A stretch of 55,914 nt of DNA from Myxococcota bacterium. Its GTDB lineage: Bacteria > Myxococcota_A > Bradymonadia > UBA7976 > UBA1532. The stretch spans positions 1-55,914 of the forward strand of contig JAKLJY010000051.1 in assembly GCA_023150895.1 (NCBI GenBank). The letters run 5' to 3'. Below are positions 7,957 through 17,918 of the stretch, in pieces. Position 1 is the stretch's first letter; every line of letters begins with the position of its first letter. The position numbers and the translations under genes are program-made. The notes beneath the pieces were generated by a model. The model made no database searches. It saw only the letters and a program-made list of their open reading frames with translations, and had not been told where the DNA came from.

Positions 7957-10614
7957 ATGACCTGGGACCAGAAGCGCGTCCGCCGGACCTATCTCGACTA
8001 CTTCGCGAAAAAAGCGGGCCTCGAGCATCGCGAGGTGGCGTCCTCGCCGATCATCCCGCGGGATGACCCGACGCTGCTGTTCACGAACGCGGGCATGAAC
8101 CAGTTCAAGGCGATGCTGCTCGGTCAGGAGCGGCGCGACTACGTGCGGGCGTGCTCCGTGCAGAAGTGCATGCGGGTCGGGGGCAAGCACAACGACCTCG
8201 ACGCGGTGGGCAAGGACGGTCGGCACCTCACCTGGTTCGAGATGCTCGGCAACTGGTCCTTCGGCGACTACTACAAGCGCGAGGCCATTCAGATGGCCTG
8301 GGACCTCTCGGTCAACGTCTACGGGCTCGATCCGACGCGCATTCATGTGTCGGTCTACAAGGACGACGACATCAGCTACGACATCTGGCGCGACGAAATC
8401 GGTGTCGTGCCCGAGCGCCTCTATCGGTTCGGCGACATCGAGAAGGGCGACGACGAGAACTTCTGGTCGATGGGACCGACGGGGCCGTGCGGGCCCTGTA
8501 CCGAGCTCTATTACGACCTCGGGCCCGAGGCGGGCACCGGTCCCGGCGACTACATGGGCGGCCCCGGCGACCGCTACATGGAGTTCTGGAACAACGTCTT
8601 CATGGACTCGGATCGCGCCGAGGACGGGACGTACACGCCGCTCGCCTTCCAGTCCGTGGACACGGGCATGGGGATGGAGCGCATCACCATGATCCTGCAG
8701 GGCAAGGTGAGCGCGTACGATACGGACCTCTTTCAGCCCATCATCCGCGAGGCGATCAAGCTCTCGAAGGCCGACTGGAGCAACCCCGAGCAGCGGGTTC
8801 ACCTGCAGGTCATCGCCGACCACCTGCGTTCCCTGACGTTCGTGCTCAGCGAAGGCGGGCAGTTCAGCAACGAGGGGCGCGGTTACGTGCTGCGGCGCAT
8901 CCTGCGGCGCGCGGTCCGCCACGGACGCTACCTCGGCCTCGACGCGCCCTTCCTGTGGCAGCTCGTGCCGGTCGTCGGCGAGATCTTCGAGGGCACCTAC
9001 GACCTGCCCGCCCACATCGTTTCGAACACGCAGGCCTCGCTGAAAGAAGAAGAGGCCCGCTTCTTCTCGACCATCGACCGCGGCATGGCGCGCATCAACG
9101 AGATCATCGCGAGCCGCGGGGAGGCCGGTCCGACGAGCCGGGTCATCTCGGGCGCCGAGGCGTTCGTGCTGTACGACACGTACGGGTTCCCGGTGGATCT
9201 CACGGGCATCGTCGCCGCGGAGCACGGCTTCACCGTCGACGAAGCCGGGTTCGCGACCGAGATGAACGAGCAGCGGGAGCGCAGCCGGGCCGCGGGCAAG
9301 TTCTACGCGGACGACGGTGGCGAGTGGCAGATTCTGGTGGACGGCGGCGGCAAGGGGTTTGCGGGGTATGGCCTCGCCGGCCTCGAAACGACGGTTCTGC
9401 GCTGGCGCGTCACGGGCGACCGCGCCGAGATCGTGCTCGATGCCACCCCGCTGTACGCCGAGAGTGGCGGTGAGATCGCCGATCACGGCGCCATCGAGGG
9501 GCCGGGCTTTCGCGTCGACGTCGACGACGTTCAGAAGAAGAACGGGATTGTGCATCACTTCGGGCGCCTGTCCGGCGGCGGTCTCGCCGAGCTCGCCGCA
9601 AACACGCACGTGCGCGTCACGGTCGACACGGCGCGGCGCGGCCAGAAGACGATCCATCACACCGCGACACACCTGCTGCACGCGGCGCTCAAGGCCATCG
9701 TCGGTGGGCACGTCGAACAGAAGGGCTCGGTCGTCGAGCCGGACCGCCTGCGGTTCGACTTCAGCCACGGCAAACCGCTGACGCCCGAGCAGCTCGACGC
9801 CGTCGAGATCTGGGTCAACGACCACATCCGGCGCAACGAGGCCGTGACCGTCACCGAAAACGTGCCCATCGACGACGCACGTGCGCAGGGCGCCGTGGCG
9901 CTCTTCGGTGAGAAGTACGGTGACGCCGTGCGCACGGTGCGGGCCGGCAGCGACTCCTTCGAGCTCTGTGGCGGCAACCACGTCCACCGAACGGGCGACA
10001 TCGGTCACGTGCGGGTCACGGCCGAGTCCGGGGTCGCTGCGGGCGTGCGCCGGATCGAAGCCGTCGTCGGTCACGCCGCCGACGCGCTCTGGCGCAGCGA
10101 GCGGTCCCTGCTCTCGCAGGCGGCCCAGGCCGCCAAGACGCCCGAGATCGCCCGCCTTCCGCAGCGCATCGATCAGCTCAACGAGGAAATCAGATCGCTC
10201 AAGAAGGCCCTCGAGAAGGCCCGTCAGGGCGGCAACGCCGCCGACGCCGACACGCTGATCGCGCGGGCCACCGACGTCGGTGGCGTGCCGGTCATCGCCG
10301 CCGTCGTCGAGGTCGATTCGCGGGAGACGCTCGCGGCGCTCGCGGACAAGATCCGCGACAAGGCGCCCCGGGCGGTCGTCGTGCTCGGTGCCGCCCTCGA
10401 CGGTCAGGCGGCCCTGCTCGCGGCCGTCGGGCCGGAGAGCCGCGGCGACAAGCGGTTCAACGCCGGGCAGATCATCAAGCACCTCGCCGAGCAGGTCGAG
10501 GGGCGCGGCGGCGGCCGGCCGGACTTCGCGCAGGCAGGGGGCAAGAACCCCGCCGCGCTGCCGGGCGCGTTCGCCGGGGCCATCGAGGCCATCGGGCGCC
10601 TCGCGGGCGTCTGA
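7957..10614 (+). CDS. alaS: Alanine--tRNA ligase
   Basis: This 885-residue cytoplasmic enzyme charges tRNA-Ala and edits mischarged Ser/Gly. The class II catalytic domain starts RRTYLDYFAKKAGLEHREV and contains the AlaRS signature LLFTNAGMNQFK and RACSVQKCMRVGGKHND. The editing site is present: HxxxH in HHTATH (about 568-572) and the Cys/His pair in CGGNH (C671, H675). A coiled region (about 725-765) leads to the C-Ala domain ending GGGRPDFAQAGG. All core domains are intact and the length is standard (E. coli 876). No strong Shine-Dalgarno is seen before ATG 7957, and the upstream box pair at 7891-7920 is the best promoter candidate. Confidence 0.98.
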   Translation: MTWDQKRVRRTYLDYFAKKAGLEHREVASSPIIPRDDPTLLFTNAGMNQFKAMLLGQERRDYVRACSVQKCMRVGGKHNDLDAVGKDGRHLTWFEMLGNWSFGDYYKREAIQMAWDLSVNVYGLDPTRIHVSVYKDDDISYDIWRDEIGVVPERLYRFGDIEKGDDENFWSMGPTGPCGPCTELYYDLGPEAGTGPGDYMGGPGDRYMEFWNNVFMDSDRAEDGTYTPLAFQSVDTGMGMERITMILQGKVSAYDTDLFQPIIREAIKLSKADWSNPEQRVHLQVIADHLRSLTFVLSEGGQFSNEGRGYVLRRILRRAVRHGRYLGLDAPFLWQLVPVVGEIFEGTYDLPAHIVSNTQASLKEEEARFFSTIDRGMARINEIIASRGEAGPTSRVISGAEAFVLYDTYGFPVDLTGIVAAEHGFTVDEAGFATEMNEQRERSRAAGKFYADDGGEWQILVDGGGKGFAGYGLAGLETTVLRWRVTGDRAEIVLDATPLYAESGGEIADHGAIEGPGFRVDVDDVQKKNGIVHHFGRLSGGGLAELAANTHVRVTVDTARRGQKTIHHTATHLLHAALKAIVGGHVEQKGSVVEPDRLRFDFSHGKPLTPEQLDAVEIWVNDHIRRNEAVTVTENVPIDDARAQGAVALFGEKYGDAVRTVRAGSDSFELCGGNHVHRTGDIGHVRVTAESGVAAGVRRIEAVVGHAADALWRSERSLLSQAAQAAKTPEIARLPQRIDQLNEEIRSLKKALEKARQGGNAADADTLIARATDVGGVPVIAAVVEVDSRETLAALADKIRDKAPRAVVVLGAALDGQAALLAAVGPESRGDKRFNAGQIIKHLAEQVEGRGGGRPDFAQAGGKNPAALPGAFAGAIEAIGRLAGV

Positions 10615-10617
10615 CGT

Positions 10618-10971
10618 TCAGGGGGCGTCGGCGCGCCCCGTCACGACCACGTTCATCACGTGCTTGTGGACGAGGAGGTCGACGACCTCCTGATAGCGCG
10701 CGGTCACGACCACATCGGCCTTCGGATCGCCGAGACCGGTGATTTCGAGGTCGTCGAACTGCGTGACGGCGAACTGCTCGCTCTCGAGGCGCTGTTGAAT
10801 CTGCCCCTTGAGGACCTCGGCGCTCATGTTCTTGTTGCGTCGGGCGTCGAGCGCCTCGTCGCCGATGATCTTCTTCAACTGCGTCTTGTGGACGTAGACC
10901 TTGGAGAACTGCACGCCGCTGAACAGGACGGCGGCCACCAGGGCCAGCTTGACGAGGCTCTTCACGCTCAT
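10618..10971 (-). CDS. Small membrane-anchored protein of unknown function
   Basis: The protein has 117 residues from ATG 10971, selected because GGAG lies five bases upstream and a hydrophobic N-terminal helix (VKLALVAAVLFSGVQFSKVY) begins at once. The rest (TQLKKIIGDEALDARRNKN, then LKGQIQQRLESEQFAVTQFD and VVVTARYQEVVDLLVHKHV) alternates helix and strand and could be a small BON- or DUF4845-like periplasmic domain. I cannot assign a family with confidence. It converges on alaS with only three bases between the stops and diverges from the P460-like gene. Confidence 0.6.
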   Translation of the reverse strand: MSVKSLVKLALVAAVLFSGVQFSKVYVHKTQLKKIIGDEALDARRNKNMSAEVLKGQIQQRLESEQFAVTQFDDLEITGLGDPKADVVVTARYQEVVDLLVHKHVMNVVVTGRADAP

Positions 10972-11038
10972 GGTCGCTCCCGCGGGTTCGCCGTGAACCC
11001 CCCGGGGCAGGTTGCGCCGTTTCGGTGCTGCCGGCAAT

Positions 11039-11533
11039 ATGCGCCGCATGCGACGACCCGACGTTTCCTGGCGAGGCCTGGCCTTGGCCGCTTCCACTGC
11101 GGTCGTCGCGACCGCCTGTGCGTCGTTTTTCGGCGGCGCGGAGGGCGGGGGACCGGCACCCTTGCCCATGCCCGTGGCTGATCCGGGTTATCCGACGGGG
11201 TACCGACGGTGGCCGACGACCGACGCCGTCTTCGACGAGGCGACGGGCGTGCTTCATCGCCTCTACCGCGCGCCGGACGTCGCCCCCGATCGACGCGGGC
11301 GATTCCCGGTCGGCGCGGTGCTCGTCAAGGAGCACGTCGTCCCCGGCGAAGACGATCTCGTCACGCGGGTCGATGTCCGTCGCCGGCTGCGCAGCGGGAC
11401 GTACGGGGGCTGGGAGTACGAGAGCTATGACCCGGCGACGCACAAGCGCATCGAACTCGACGCCGAAGCCTGCGACCTTTGCCACCAGACGGCGCCGGAC
11501 GACGCGACGTTCACGCGGTTTCCGACCCGCTGA
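11039..11533 (+). CDS. Cytochrome P460-like lipoprotein with a CxxCH haem site
   Basis: From ATG 11039 the gene encodes 164 residues (ATG 11048 is an alternative). A hydrophobic signal ends in the lipobox VATACAS. The mature part has FPVGAVLVKEHVV, GGWEYESYDP and a C-terminal CDLCHQTAPDDATF. This order is that of cytochrome P460 domains, in which a c-type haem is attached through CxxCH near the C-terminus. Family members oxidise hydroxylamine or serve as haem proteins of unknown role. The crosslinking Lys cannot be assigned from sequence alone. It stands alone before the flagellin locus, with no nitrogen-cycle genes nearby. Confidence 0.6.
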   Translation: MRRMRRPDVSWRGLALAASTAVVATACASFFGGAEGGGPAPLPMPVADPGYPTGYRRWPTTDAVFDEATGVLHRLYRAPDVAPDRRGRFPVGAVLVKEHVVPGEDDLVTRVDVRRRLRSGTYGGWEYESYDPATHKRIELDAEACDLCHQTAPDDATFTRFPTR

Positions 11534-11785
11534 GCCGCCGGATAAGAAAACACCAGAACGTCGCACTTTTTTCTGAAGTTCTCGGGACCCCCGTCGATGA
11601 AGTGGGTGTCAGCGACGCGAAAGGCGGCCAAGGAAGGCGGCCCGACGGTCCAAAGAACGAGATCTTTCAACCACCAAGGACGAGCCCTGCCAGTACGGCC
11701 GGATTCGTCATCCCGAAATCGGCAGGGACGCCGGCTTCGGTCGCGCCACACACGGCGGACCGAAGGTGTTTCCAAGGAGGAAACG

Positions 11786-13207
11786 ATGGGACTGGTCGTG
11801 AACACCAACGTTTCGGCGCTCAACGCGCAACGAAACCTCTTTCATTCAACGGCGCGGCTCAACAAGAGCTTCCAGCGCCTCTCCAGCGGCCTGCGGATCA
11901 ACACGGCCGGTGACGACGCGGCCGGGCTGGCCATCAGCGAGCGGTTCACCACCCAGATTCGCGGTCTGTCGCAGGCCATCCGCAACGCCAACGACGCCAT
12001 CTCGCTGGCGCAGGTCGCCGAGGGCGCGCTCCAGGAGAGCACGAACGTCATTCAGCGGATGCGCGAGCTGGCGGTGCAGGCCGGCAACGACACGAACACG
12101 GACCAGGACCGGCGGGCCATCCAGGACGAGATCGATCAGCTCGTCCTCGAGCTCGACCGCATCGGCAACACGACCCGGTTCAACAGCAAGGTCCTGCTCG
12201 ACGGGAGCTTCCTCGACGCCTACTTCCACGTCGGCGCCTACGCTCAGGAGACGGTTCGCGTCCAGATTCGGGACGCGCGGGCCATCACGGTCGGCCGGCA
12301 GGCCACCTTCACGGGCATCAATGTCACGTTGAATCCCCTGGCAGCCGGTGACCTGACGGTCAACGGCGTCGCCATCCGCGCCACCCAACCCGTCGACGAC
12401 ACGCTCTCGACGGCGGCGCAGGATGCCTCGGCGATTGCCAAGGCCCGGGCGATCAACGACTCCACGGCCAACACCGGCGTCACCGCGAAGGTGCTGCCGG
12501 CGCAGTTCACGGCGCCGAACCCCATCACGGGCGGCATCCTGGACGGGGCCAACAACATCGTGATCAACGGTGTCATCATCACCGGGTTCACGGCGACGCC
12601 AGACGATGCCGACGGCGCACTCCTCAAGGCCATCAACGAGGAGTTCTCCCGCACCGGCGTTCGCGCCTTCCTCGACGTCAACCACCATCTTGCGCTGCGG
12701 GCCGAAGACGGCCGCAACATCGACGTGGTGGTCAATGGCGCGGCCGGCGCGTTCCTGGGGGTTCCGGCCAGTGTCACGCAGACGGCGGCCATCAACCTCT
12801 ACAGCGAGAACCAGATTCAGCTCGGCGGGGCGAACGAGGCCTTCATCGGCTTCGGAAACAACCAGCTCGTCGGTGTCACGACCGTCGAGGCCGTGAGCAC
12901 GGCCGACGTGCTGACCCGTCAGGCGGCGAACGACACGCTCCTCAAGCTCGACCGGGCCCTCGGGCAGCTCGCTTCCGACCGCGCAGGGCTCGGCGCCTTC
13001 ATCAACCGGCTGCAATCCACGGTCAGCAACCTGACCAACACGGTGGAGAACAGCTCGTCGGCGAAGAGTCGCATCATGGACACGGACTTCGCGTCCGAGA
13101 CCTCGGAACTGACCAAGTATCAGATCGTGCAGCAGGCGGGCATCTCGGTGCTCTCACAAGCGAACTCCTCGCCACAACAGATTCTGTCGCTCCTCCAGGG
13201 CAACTGA
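11786..13207 (+). CDS. fliC: Flagellin 1
   Basis: This 473-residue filament subunit is the first of five paralogues. The N-terminal D0/D1 helices begin MGLVVNTNVSALNAQRNLFH and include NTAGDDAAGLAISERF; the C-terminal helices include SRIMDTDFASETSELTKYQI and end SPQQILSLLQGN. The middle holds flagellin hook-IN-like repeats (GDLTVNGVAIRATQP, then NIVINGVIITGF). It is the most divergent of the five in the D1 region. AAGGAGG at 11774-11780 is a near-perfect ribosome binding site five bases before the ATG. The 252 bases upstream hold no gene, and I found no convincing sigma-28 or sigma-54 promoter there. Confidence 0.96.
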   Translation: MGLVVNTNVSALNAQRNLFHSTARLNKSFQRLSSGLRINTAGDDAAGLAISERFTTQIRGLSQAIRNANDAISLAQVAEGALQESTNVIQRMRELAVQAGNDTNTDQDRRAIQDEIDQLVLELDRIGNTTRFNSKVLLDGSFLDAYFHVGAYAQETVRVQIRDARAITVGRQATFTGINVTLNPLAAGDLTVNGVAIRATQPVDDTLSTAAQDASAIAKARAINDSTANTGVTAKVLPAQFTAPNPITGGILDGANNIVINGVIITGFTATPDDADGALLKAINEEFSRTGVRAFLDVNHHLALRAEDGRNIDVVVNGAAGAFLGVPASVTQTAAINLYSENQIQLGGANEAFIGFGNNQLVGVTTVEAVSTADVLTRQAANDTLLKLDRALGQLASDRAGLGAFINRLQSTVSNLTNTVENSSSAKSRIMDTDFASETSELTKYQIVQQAGISVLSQANSSPQQILSLLQGN

Positions 13208-13298
13208 ACGCGGCGAAGTCGAAGTTCCTGAAGTCACCGAGAAACATGAACCGACGCGGCCGGCCGGGCGCCGTGCGCGTCTGCCGATGGAGAGTGTC

Positions 13299-14249
13299 AT
13301 GCGTAGCCAGTTCGAGCGTTCCGAGACCGTCACCGCCCTCGCCACCGCCGAGGAAACCGAGCTCTTCGCCGCCTTCGTGGCGGATCTCGTGGCCCGCGGC
13401 CGCAAGCAGAAGACGGTCGAGTCTTATCGCAGTGACTGGACCGGGCTGTGTGAATGGTGGAATTTCTCTCAAGTCCAGCCCTTTTCGGTCGATGTGATGG
13501 ATGAAGACACCGCGGCGGCCTTCAAAGCCTCCCTGGTGGAACGCTCGATGACTCCGGCGACCATCAACCGCAAGCTGGTCTTCATCAAGCGATACACGGA
13601 CTTCGCCCGGGCGACCGGGCGACTCGACGAGAAGCGGGCCCGGGGGGTCCGTCGTCTGGAGGCGGCCCCGGCTGCCCCGCGGCGGCCTCGAGGACTCTCG
13701 GACATCGAGCTGAGGCGGTTTCTGAAAGAGGTCGAGGCCCGCGCTGCGGTGCGGGATCAGGCCATCGTTTTCACCCTGCTGCAGACCGGCCTGAAGGTCA
13801 GCGAGCTCGTCGGTCTCCGCCGCGAGCAGATTGGCCTCGGCGCCAAGAGCGGCCTGATTCGTCTGGATGCGGATGCCCGGGGGCGGGCCCGTCGGGTGGA
13901 GGTCGGTCAGACGGCGCGACGGAAGCTGCGCGCCTGGTTCGATGAACGCGGCGACCACGACGGCCCCATCTGGGACGGCGAGCGCGGCCCGCTGACGGCG
14001 AACGCGGTTCAGCGGCTGATTCGGAAGTACTGTGCCTTCGCCAACGTCCACGTCTCGCCGCAGGTGCTGCGGCACACCTTCGCCGCCGGGTTCCTGATGG
14101 AGTCTCACGGCGACCTGGTGGGACTGGCGGACGCCCTCGGACACGAATGTCTCGAAACGACGCGGCTCTACATGGCCGCCCAGGAGTCGGCTCCGGCACC
14201 GGCGGTACGCGGTCTGCGTCCCGTCGCGCTCAGCGGCGGCAGGGGATGA
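13299..14249 (+). CDS. Tyrosine recombinase (Xer/integrase fold) with non-canonical catalytic residues
   Basis: The protein has 316 residues from ATG 13299, chosen over ATG 13287 because GGAGAG lies four bases upstream. The N-terminal SAM-like core-binding domain contains KTVESYRSDWTGLCEWWN and a helix starting TINRKLVFIKRYTDFARA. The catalytic domain starts near 136. Box I reads TGLKVSEL, with Lys166 where Xer proteins have the catalytic Arg. Box II reads SPQVLRHTFA, so Gln255 replaces His while Arg258 is kept. LGHE gives His282, and Tyr291 (TTRLYM) is the expected nucleophile. It may be a weak or inactive recombinase, or belong to a divergent subfamily. It lies between flagellins 1 and 2 on the same strand. 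Confidence 0.85.
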   Translation: MRSQFERSETVTALATAEETELFAAFVADLVARGRKQKTVESYRSDWTGLCEWWNFSQVQPFSVDVMDEDTAAAFKASLVERSMTPATINRKLVFIKRYTDFARATGRLDEKRARGVRRLEAAPAAPRRPRGLSDIELRRFLKEVEARAAVRDQAIVFTLLQTGLKVSELVGLRREQIGLGAKSGLIRLDADARGRARRVEVGQTARRKLRAWFDERGDHDGPIWDGERGPLTANAVQRLIRKYCAFANVHVSPQVLRHTFAAGFLMESHGDLVGLADALGHECLETTRLYMAAQESAPAPAVRGLRPVALSGGRG

Positions 14250-14252
14250 ACC

Positions 14253-14483
14253 ATGGCGACCGCGGAGAAACTCGAAACACAGGATGACCTGATCGAGACG
14301 GCCGTCGGGCAGCTCTCCCTGGTCTCCGCAGCGATGAAGATGATGCTCGAGGCGTGTGAGCGTGAGCTCCTCGCCGCCGCCGAAGAGGCGGATCCCGGAC
14401 CGGAACCGGCGCGCGATTGGGCGCGAACGGGCAGCCGGCGGGACGGTGGACGGTCGATTCGGCGTCGCCTCCGGGCTCGCTGA
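14253..14483 (+). CDS. Small hypothetical protein downstream of the first recombinase
   Basis: ATG 14253 lies three bases after the recombinase stop, with AGGGGA a few bases upstream, so the two are probably co-translated. The 76 residues start as a probable helix (LETQDDLIETAVGQLSLVSA, then AMKMMLEACERELLAA) and end in a basic, Arg-rich tail (RSIRRRLRAR). The helical part could be a dimerisation or partner-binding segment. I recognise no family. Its third-position bias is good in the helical part and weaker in the tail, so the 3' end could be fortuitous. Confidence 0.45.
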   Translation: MATAEKLETQDDLIETAVGQLSLVSAAMKMMLEACERELLAAAEEADPGPEPARDWARTGSRRDGGRSIRRRLRAR

Positions 14484-14674
14484 GACGGATACCGGACCAG
14501 ACGACAGGGCAGAATACGGCAATCGGTTGAACACACCGCGCGACGGTCACAGGACGTGAACGCCGCGTCGGTCGAAGATACGCGAATCACAACGCCCACC
14601 GTGGAATGTGTCCCGGTGGACAACACTCTCGCACCGCATGGATGCGGTTCGAAAAACGTCATGGAGGACGTGTC

Positions 14675-16105
14675 ATGGGTCTCATCATCAACACCAACAT
14701 CGCCTCGCTCAACGCCCAGCGCAACCTGACCTTCTCGTCCGCCAAGCTCAACAAGAGCTTCGAGCGTCTGGCGAGCGGCAAGCGCATCAACACCGCCGGC
14801 GACGACGCCGCCGGTCTGGCCATCAGCGAGCGGTTCACGAGTCAGATTCGCGGCCTCGGGCAGGCCATCCGCAATGCGAACGACGCAGTGTCTCTGGTGC
14901 AGGTGACCGAGGGTGCTCTCCAGGAGAGCACGTCCATCCTCCAGCGTATCCGCGAGCTGGCCGTCCAGGCCGCCTCGGACGTGAACACCACCGCCGACCG
15001 CGAGTCCCTCCAGGACGAGATCGACCAGCTGAAGGACGAACTCAAGCGCATCGGTGACACCACGACCTTCAACGGTCAGAAGCTGCTCGACGGGTCCTTC
15101 ACGGACAAGTACTTCCACGTCGGCATGAACTTCCGCGAGACCATCCGGGTCCGCGTCCGCGATGCCCGTTCCGAGACCATCGGCCGCTGGGCGGTGCAGA
15201 CCGGCGTTTCCGTCACCACCAACGCGCTCGTCGCCGGCGATCTGTTCCTGAACGGCGTCACCGTCCGCGCCACCCGGCCGCAGGACGACCTGGTGAGCAC
15301 GACCTACGCGACGGGCTCTGCCATCGCCAAGGCCGCGTCGATCAACGACTCGACCTCGTTCACGGGCATCTCGGCCTACGCCAACCCGGCGATCCGCGCC
15401 GGCGTCGGTGGCGTCGCCGGCGGCCTGCTCGACCAGACCAACAACATCACGATCAACGGACGCACCATCACCGGCCTCGACGTGGCCGCGGACGATGCGA
15501 ACGACTCGCTCATCAAGGCGATCAACGCCGAGTTCGACTTCACCGGCGTCCTCGCATCTCGCGATGCCAACGGTCGCATCCAGCTCGAGGCCCGCGACGG
15601 CCGCAACATCGAGCTGTCTTTCGGTGGCAACGGCGGCGTCATCTCCGGACTCGACCTCGCCAACGGGCAGAGTGTCACCACCGGCACCGTGACGCTCCAC
15701 TCCGAGAATCAGTACGAAGTCACGGGCGCCAACGAACAGTACATCGGCTTCCAGCTCGACGCCCTCATCGGCGTCAACGCCGCGCAGGCCGTGACGACCA
15801 TCGACATCACGAGCCGCGACGGCGCCAACCTCGCGTTGCTCATCGTCGACCGCGCCATCGGCCAGATCAGCGCCGACCGCGCCGAGCTCGGCGCCGTGCA
15901 GAACCGCATCGACTCGACCATCTCGAACCTCTCGACCACGGTCGAGAACGCCAACGCCGCGCGCTCCCGCATCCTCGACGCGGACTTCGCGGCGGAGACG
16001 GCTGCCCTGAGCCGGAATCAGATCCTGCAGCAGGCCGGCACCTCCATCCTCGCGCAGGCCAACCAGCAGCCGCAGCAGGTCCTCACCCTCCTGCAGGGCG
16101 GTTGA
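14675..16105 (+). CDS. fliC: Flagellin 2
   Basis: This is a 476-residue flagellin. The N-terminus MGLIINTNIASLNAQRNLTF and C-terminus ILAQANQQPQQVLTLLQGG are the D0 helices. NTAGDDAAGLAISERFTSQI is the conserved D1 segment. The two central IN-like repeats are clear (LFLNGVTVRATRPQDD and ITINGRTITGLDVAADDAND). It is very close to flagellins 3 and 4 across the D1 helices and the centre, which points to duplication within the locus. GGAGGA at 14663-14668 lies six bases before the ATG inside a leader (GTCATGGAGGACGTGTC) shared with the next copies. The 191 bases between it and the small ORF hold nothing I can name. Confidence 0.96.
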   Translation: MGLIINTNIASLNAQRNLTFSSAKLNKSFERLASGKRINTAGDDAAGLAISERFTSQIRGLGQAIRNANDAVSLVQVTEGALQESTSILQRIRELAVQAASDVNTTADRESLQDEIDQLKDELKRIGDTTTFNGQKLLDGSFTDKYFHVGMNFRETIRVRVRDARSETIGRWAVQTGVSVTTNALVAGDLFLNGVTVRATRPQDDLVSTTYATGSAIAKAASINDSTSFTGISAYANPAIRAGVGGVAGGLLDQTNNITINGRTITGLDVAADDANDSLIKAINAEFDFTGVLASRDANGRIQLEARDGRNIELSFGGNGGVISGLDLANGQSVTTGTVTLHSENQYEVTGANEQYIGFQLDALIGVNAAQAVTTIDITSRDGANLALLIVDRAIGQISADRAELGAVQNRIDSTISNLSTTVENANAARSRILDADFAAETAALSRNQILQQAGTSILAQANQQPQQVLTLLQGG

Positions 16106-16335
16106 TTCCGGTCGAACCGCGAGAAGGCCCGTCGTCGCCGGTATCGCCCGGCGCAGACCGCCTCGGGCGACGCCCGCGAAGACCGCGCCGTCGCCGCCTG
16201 ACATCCAGAAGAGTTCTTTTCATCGAAGGCAGTCATCACAACGTCCCCACGGATCGGGGACATCACCGGTGGCGTGCGCCACTCACGGGCGAAAACCGCC
16301 CGGCGCCGCCCCACATGTCACGGAGGACATGAATC

Positions 16336-17781
16336 ATGGGTCTCGTCATCAATACGAACATGTCTGCGCTCAACGCCCAGCGGAACCTGCTCTTTTCGTC
16401 CAACAAACTGGCGAAGAGTTTCCAGCGGCTGTCGAGCGGTCTGCGCATCAATACGGCCGGCGACGACGCCGCCGGTCTGTCCATCAGCGAACGATTCACC
16501 AGTCAGATTCGCGGCCTGAACCAGGCCGTGAGAAACGCCAACGACGCCATCTCGCTCGTGCAGGTGACCGAAGGCGCACTCGCCGAGTCGACGAACATCC
16601 TGCAGCGTATCCGCGAACTGGCGGTGCAGGCGGCCTCCGATGTCAACACCGAGGCCGACCGACAGTCGCTCCAGGACGAGATCGATCAGCTCAAAGACGA
16701 GCTCGCCCGCATCGGCAACACGACGACGTTCAACGGACAGAAGCTCCTCGACGGCTCGTTCACCGACAAGTTCTTCCACGTCGGCATGAACTTCCGGGAG
16801 ACCGTCCGGGTGCGTGTCCGCGACGCCCGCGCCGAGACCATCGGTCGCTGGGCGGTTCAGACCGGCGCCGTCGTCACCACCAACGCGCTCGTCGCGGGCG
16901 ACCTCATGCTCAACGGCGTCACTGTTCGTGCGACTCGACCGGAGGACGACGGTCTCAGTACGACCTTCGCGACGGGCTCCGCGATCGCGAAAGCGGCCGC
17001 CATCAACGATGCGAGTTCGTTCACGGGCGTCTCGGCCTACGCGAATCCAGCGATCCGGGCCGGCGTCGGCGCGGTCGGCGGTGGCACGCTCGACCAGGTC
17101 AACAACATCACGATCAACGATCGCACCATCACGGGTCTGGTCGTGGCCGCCGACGACGCCAATGACTCGCTCATTCGCGCCATCAATGCGGAGTTCGAGT
17201 TCACCGGCGTCCTCGCCAGTCGAGACGCGAACGGTCAGATCCAGCTCGAAGCCAGAGACGGACGCAACATCGAACTCTCGTTCGGCGGCAACGGCGGTGT
17301 CATTTCGGGTCTACAGACGGCGGCCGCGCCGGGCGGTGCGAACGCATCGAGCGTGACGACGGGCACCGTGACACTGCATTCGGAGAACCAGTACCAGGCC
17401 ACGGGCAACAACGAGGCGTACATCGGTTTCCAGGACAATGCGCTGATCGGCGTCAACGCGAACCAATCGGTGACGACCATCGACATCGGCTCACGCGATG
17501 GCGCCAACCTCGCACTGCTGATCGTCGACCGGGCGCTGGGGCAGGTCACGGCGGATCGTGCCGAACTCGGCGCCATCCAGAACCGGCTCGATTCGACCAT
17601 CGCGAACCTGACGACGACTTCGGAGAACGCGACGGGCGCACGCTCGCGCATCCTCGACGCGGACTTCGCGGCGGAGAGCGCGGCGCTGGCCAAGAACCAG
17701 ATTCTCCAGCAGGCCGGGACCTCCATCCTGGCGCAGGCGAACCAGCTCTCTCAGGGCGTGCTGAGCCTGCTGCAGGGCTGA
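16336..17781 (+). CDS. fliC: Flagellin 3
   Basis: At 481 residues this is the longest copy; it carries a short extra segment near PGGANASSVTT in the surface region. D0/D1 ends are intact (MGLVINTNMSALNAQRNLLF at the start, SQGVLSLLQG at the end). Central IN repeats match flagellin 2 almost residue for residue (LMLNGVTVRATRPEDD, ITINDRTITGLVVAADDAND). GGAGGAC is the ribosome binding site; a second ATG at 16329 is out of frame. Differences among copies concentrate in the exposed middle rather than the polymerisation helices, as expected for filament variants. The 230 bases before it hold no gene. Confidence 0.96.
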   Translation: MGLVINTNMSALNAQRNLLFSSNKLAKSFQRLSSGLRINTAGDDAAGLSISERFTSQIRGLNQAVRNANDAISLVQVTEGALAESTNILQRIRELAVQAASDVNTEADRQSLQDEIDQLKDELARIGNTTTFNGQKLLDGSFTDKFFHVGMNFRETVRVRVRDARAETIGRWAVQTGAVVTTNALVAGDLMLNGVTVRATRPEDDGLSTTFATGSAIAKAAAINDASSFTGVSAYANPAIRAGVGAVGGGTLDQVNNITINDRTITGLVVAADDANDSLIRAINAEFEFTGVLASRDANGQIQLEARDGRNIELSFGGNGGVISGLQTAAAPGGANASSVTTGTVTLHSENQYQATGNNEAYIGFQDNALIGVNANQSVTTIDIGSRDGANLALLIVDRALGQVTADRAELGAIQNRLDSTIANLTTTSENATGARSRILDADFAAESAALAKNQILQQAGTSILAQANQLSQGVLSLLQG

Positions 17782-17918
17782 AGACGAAGACATCGCTCGA
17801 GTCGAGAGAAACACCCAACGCACCGCCGGCGTGAACGACGTCGCGACGTCGAAGGCACATCGCCTCCGCCGCACGTCCCCCCGCCGTCGACGGTGCAACA
17901 CACTTCCGGAGAGTTCAC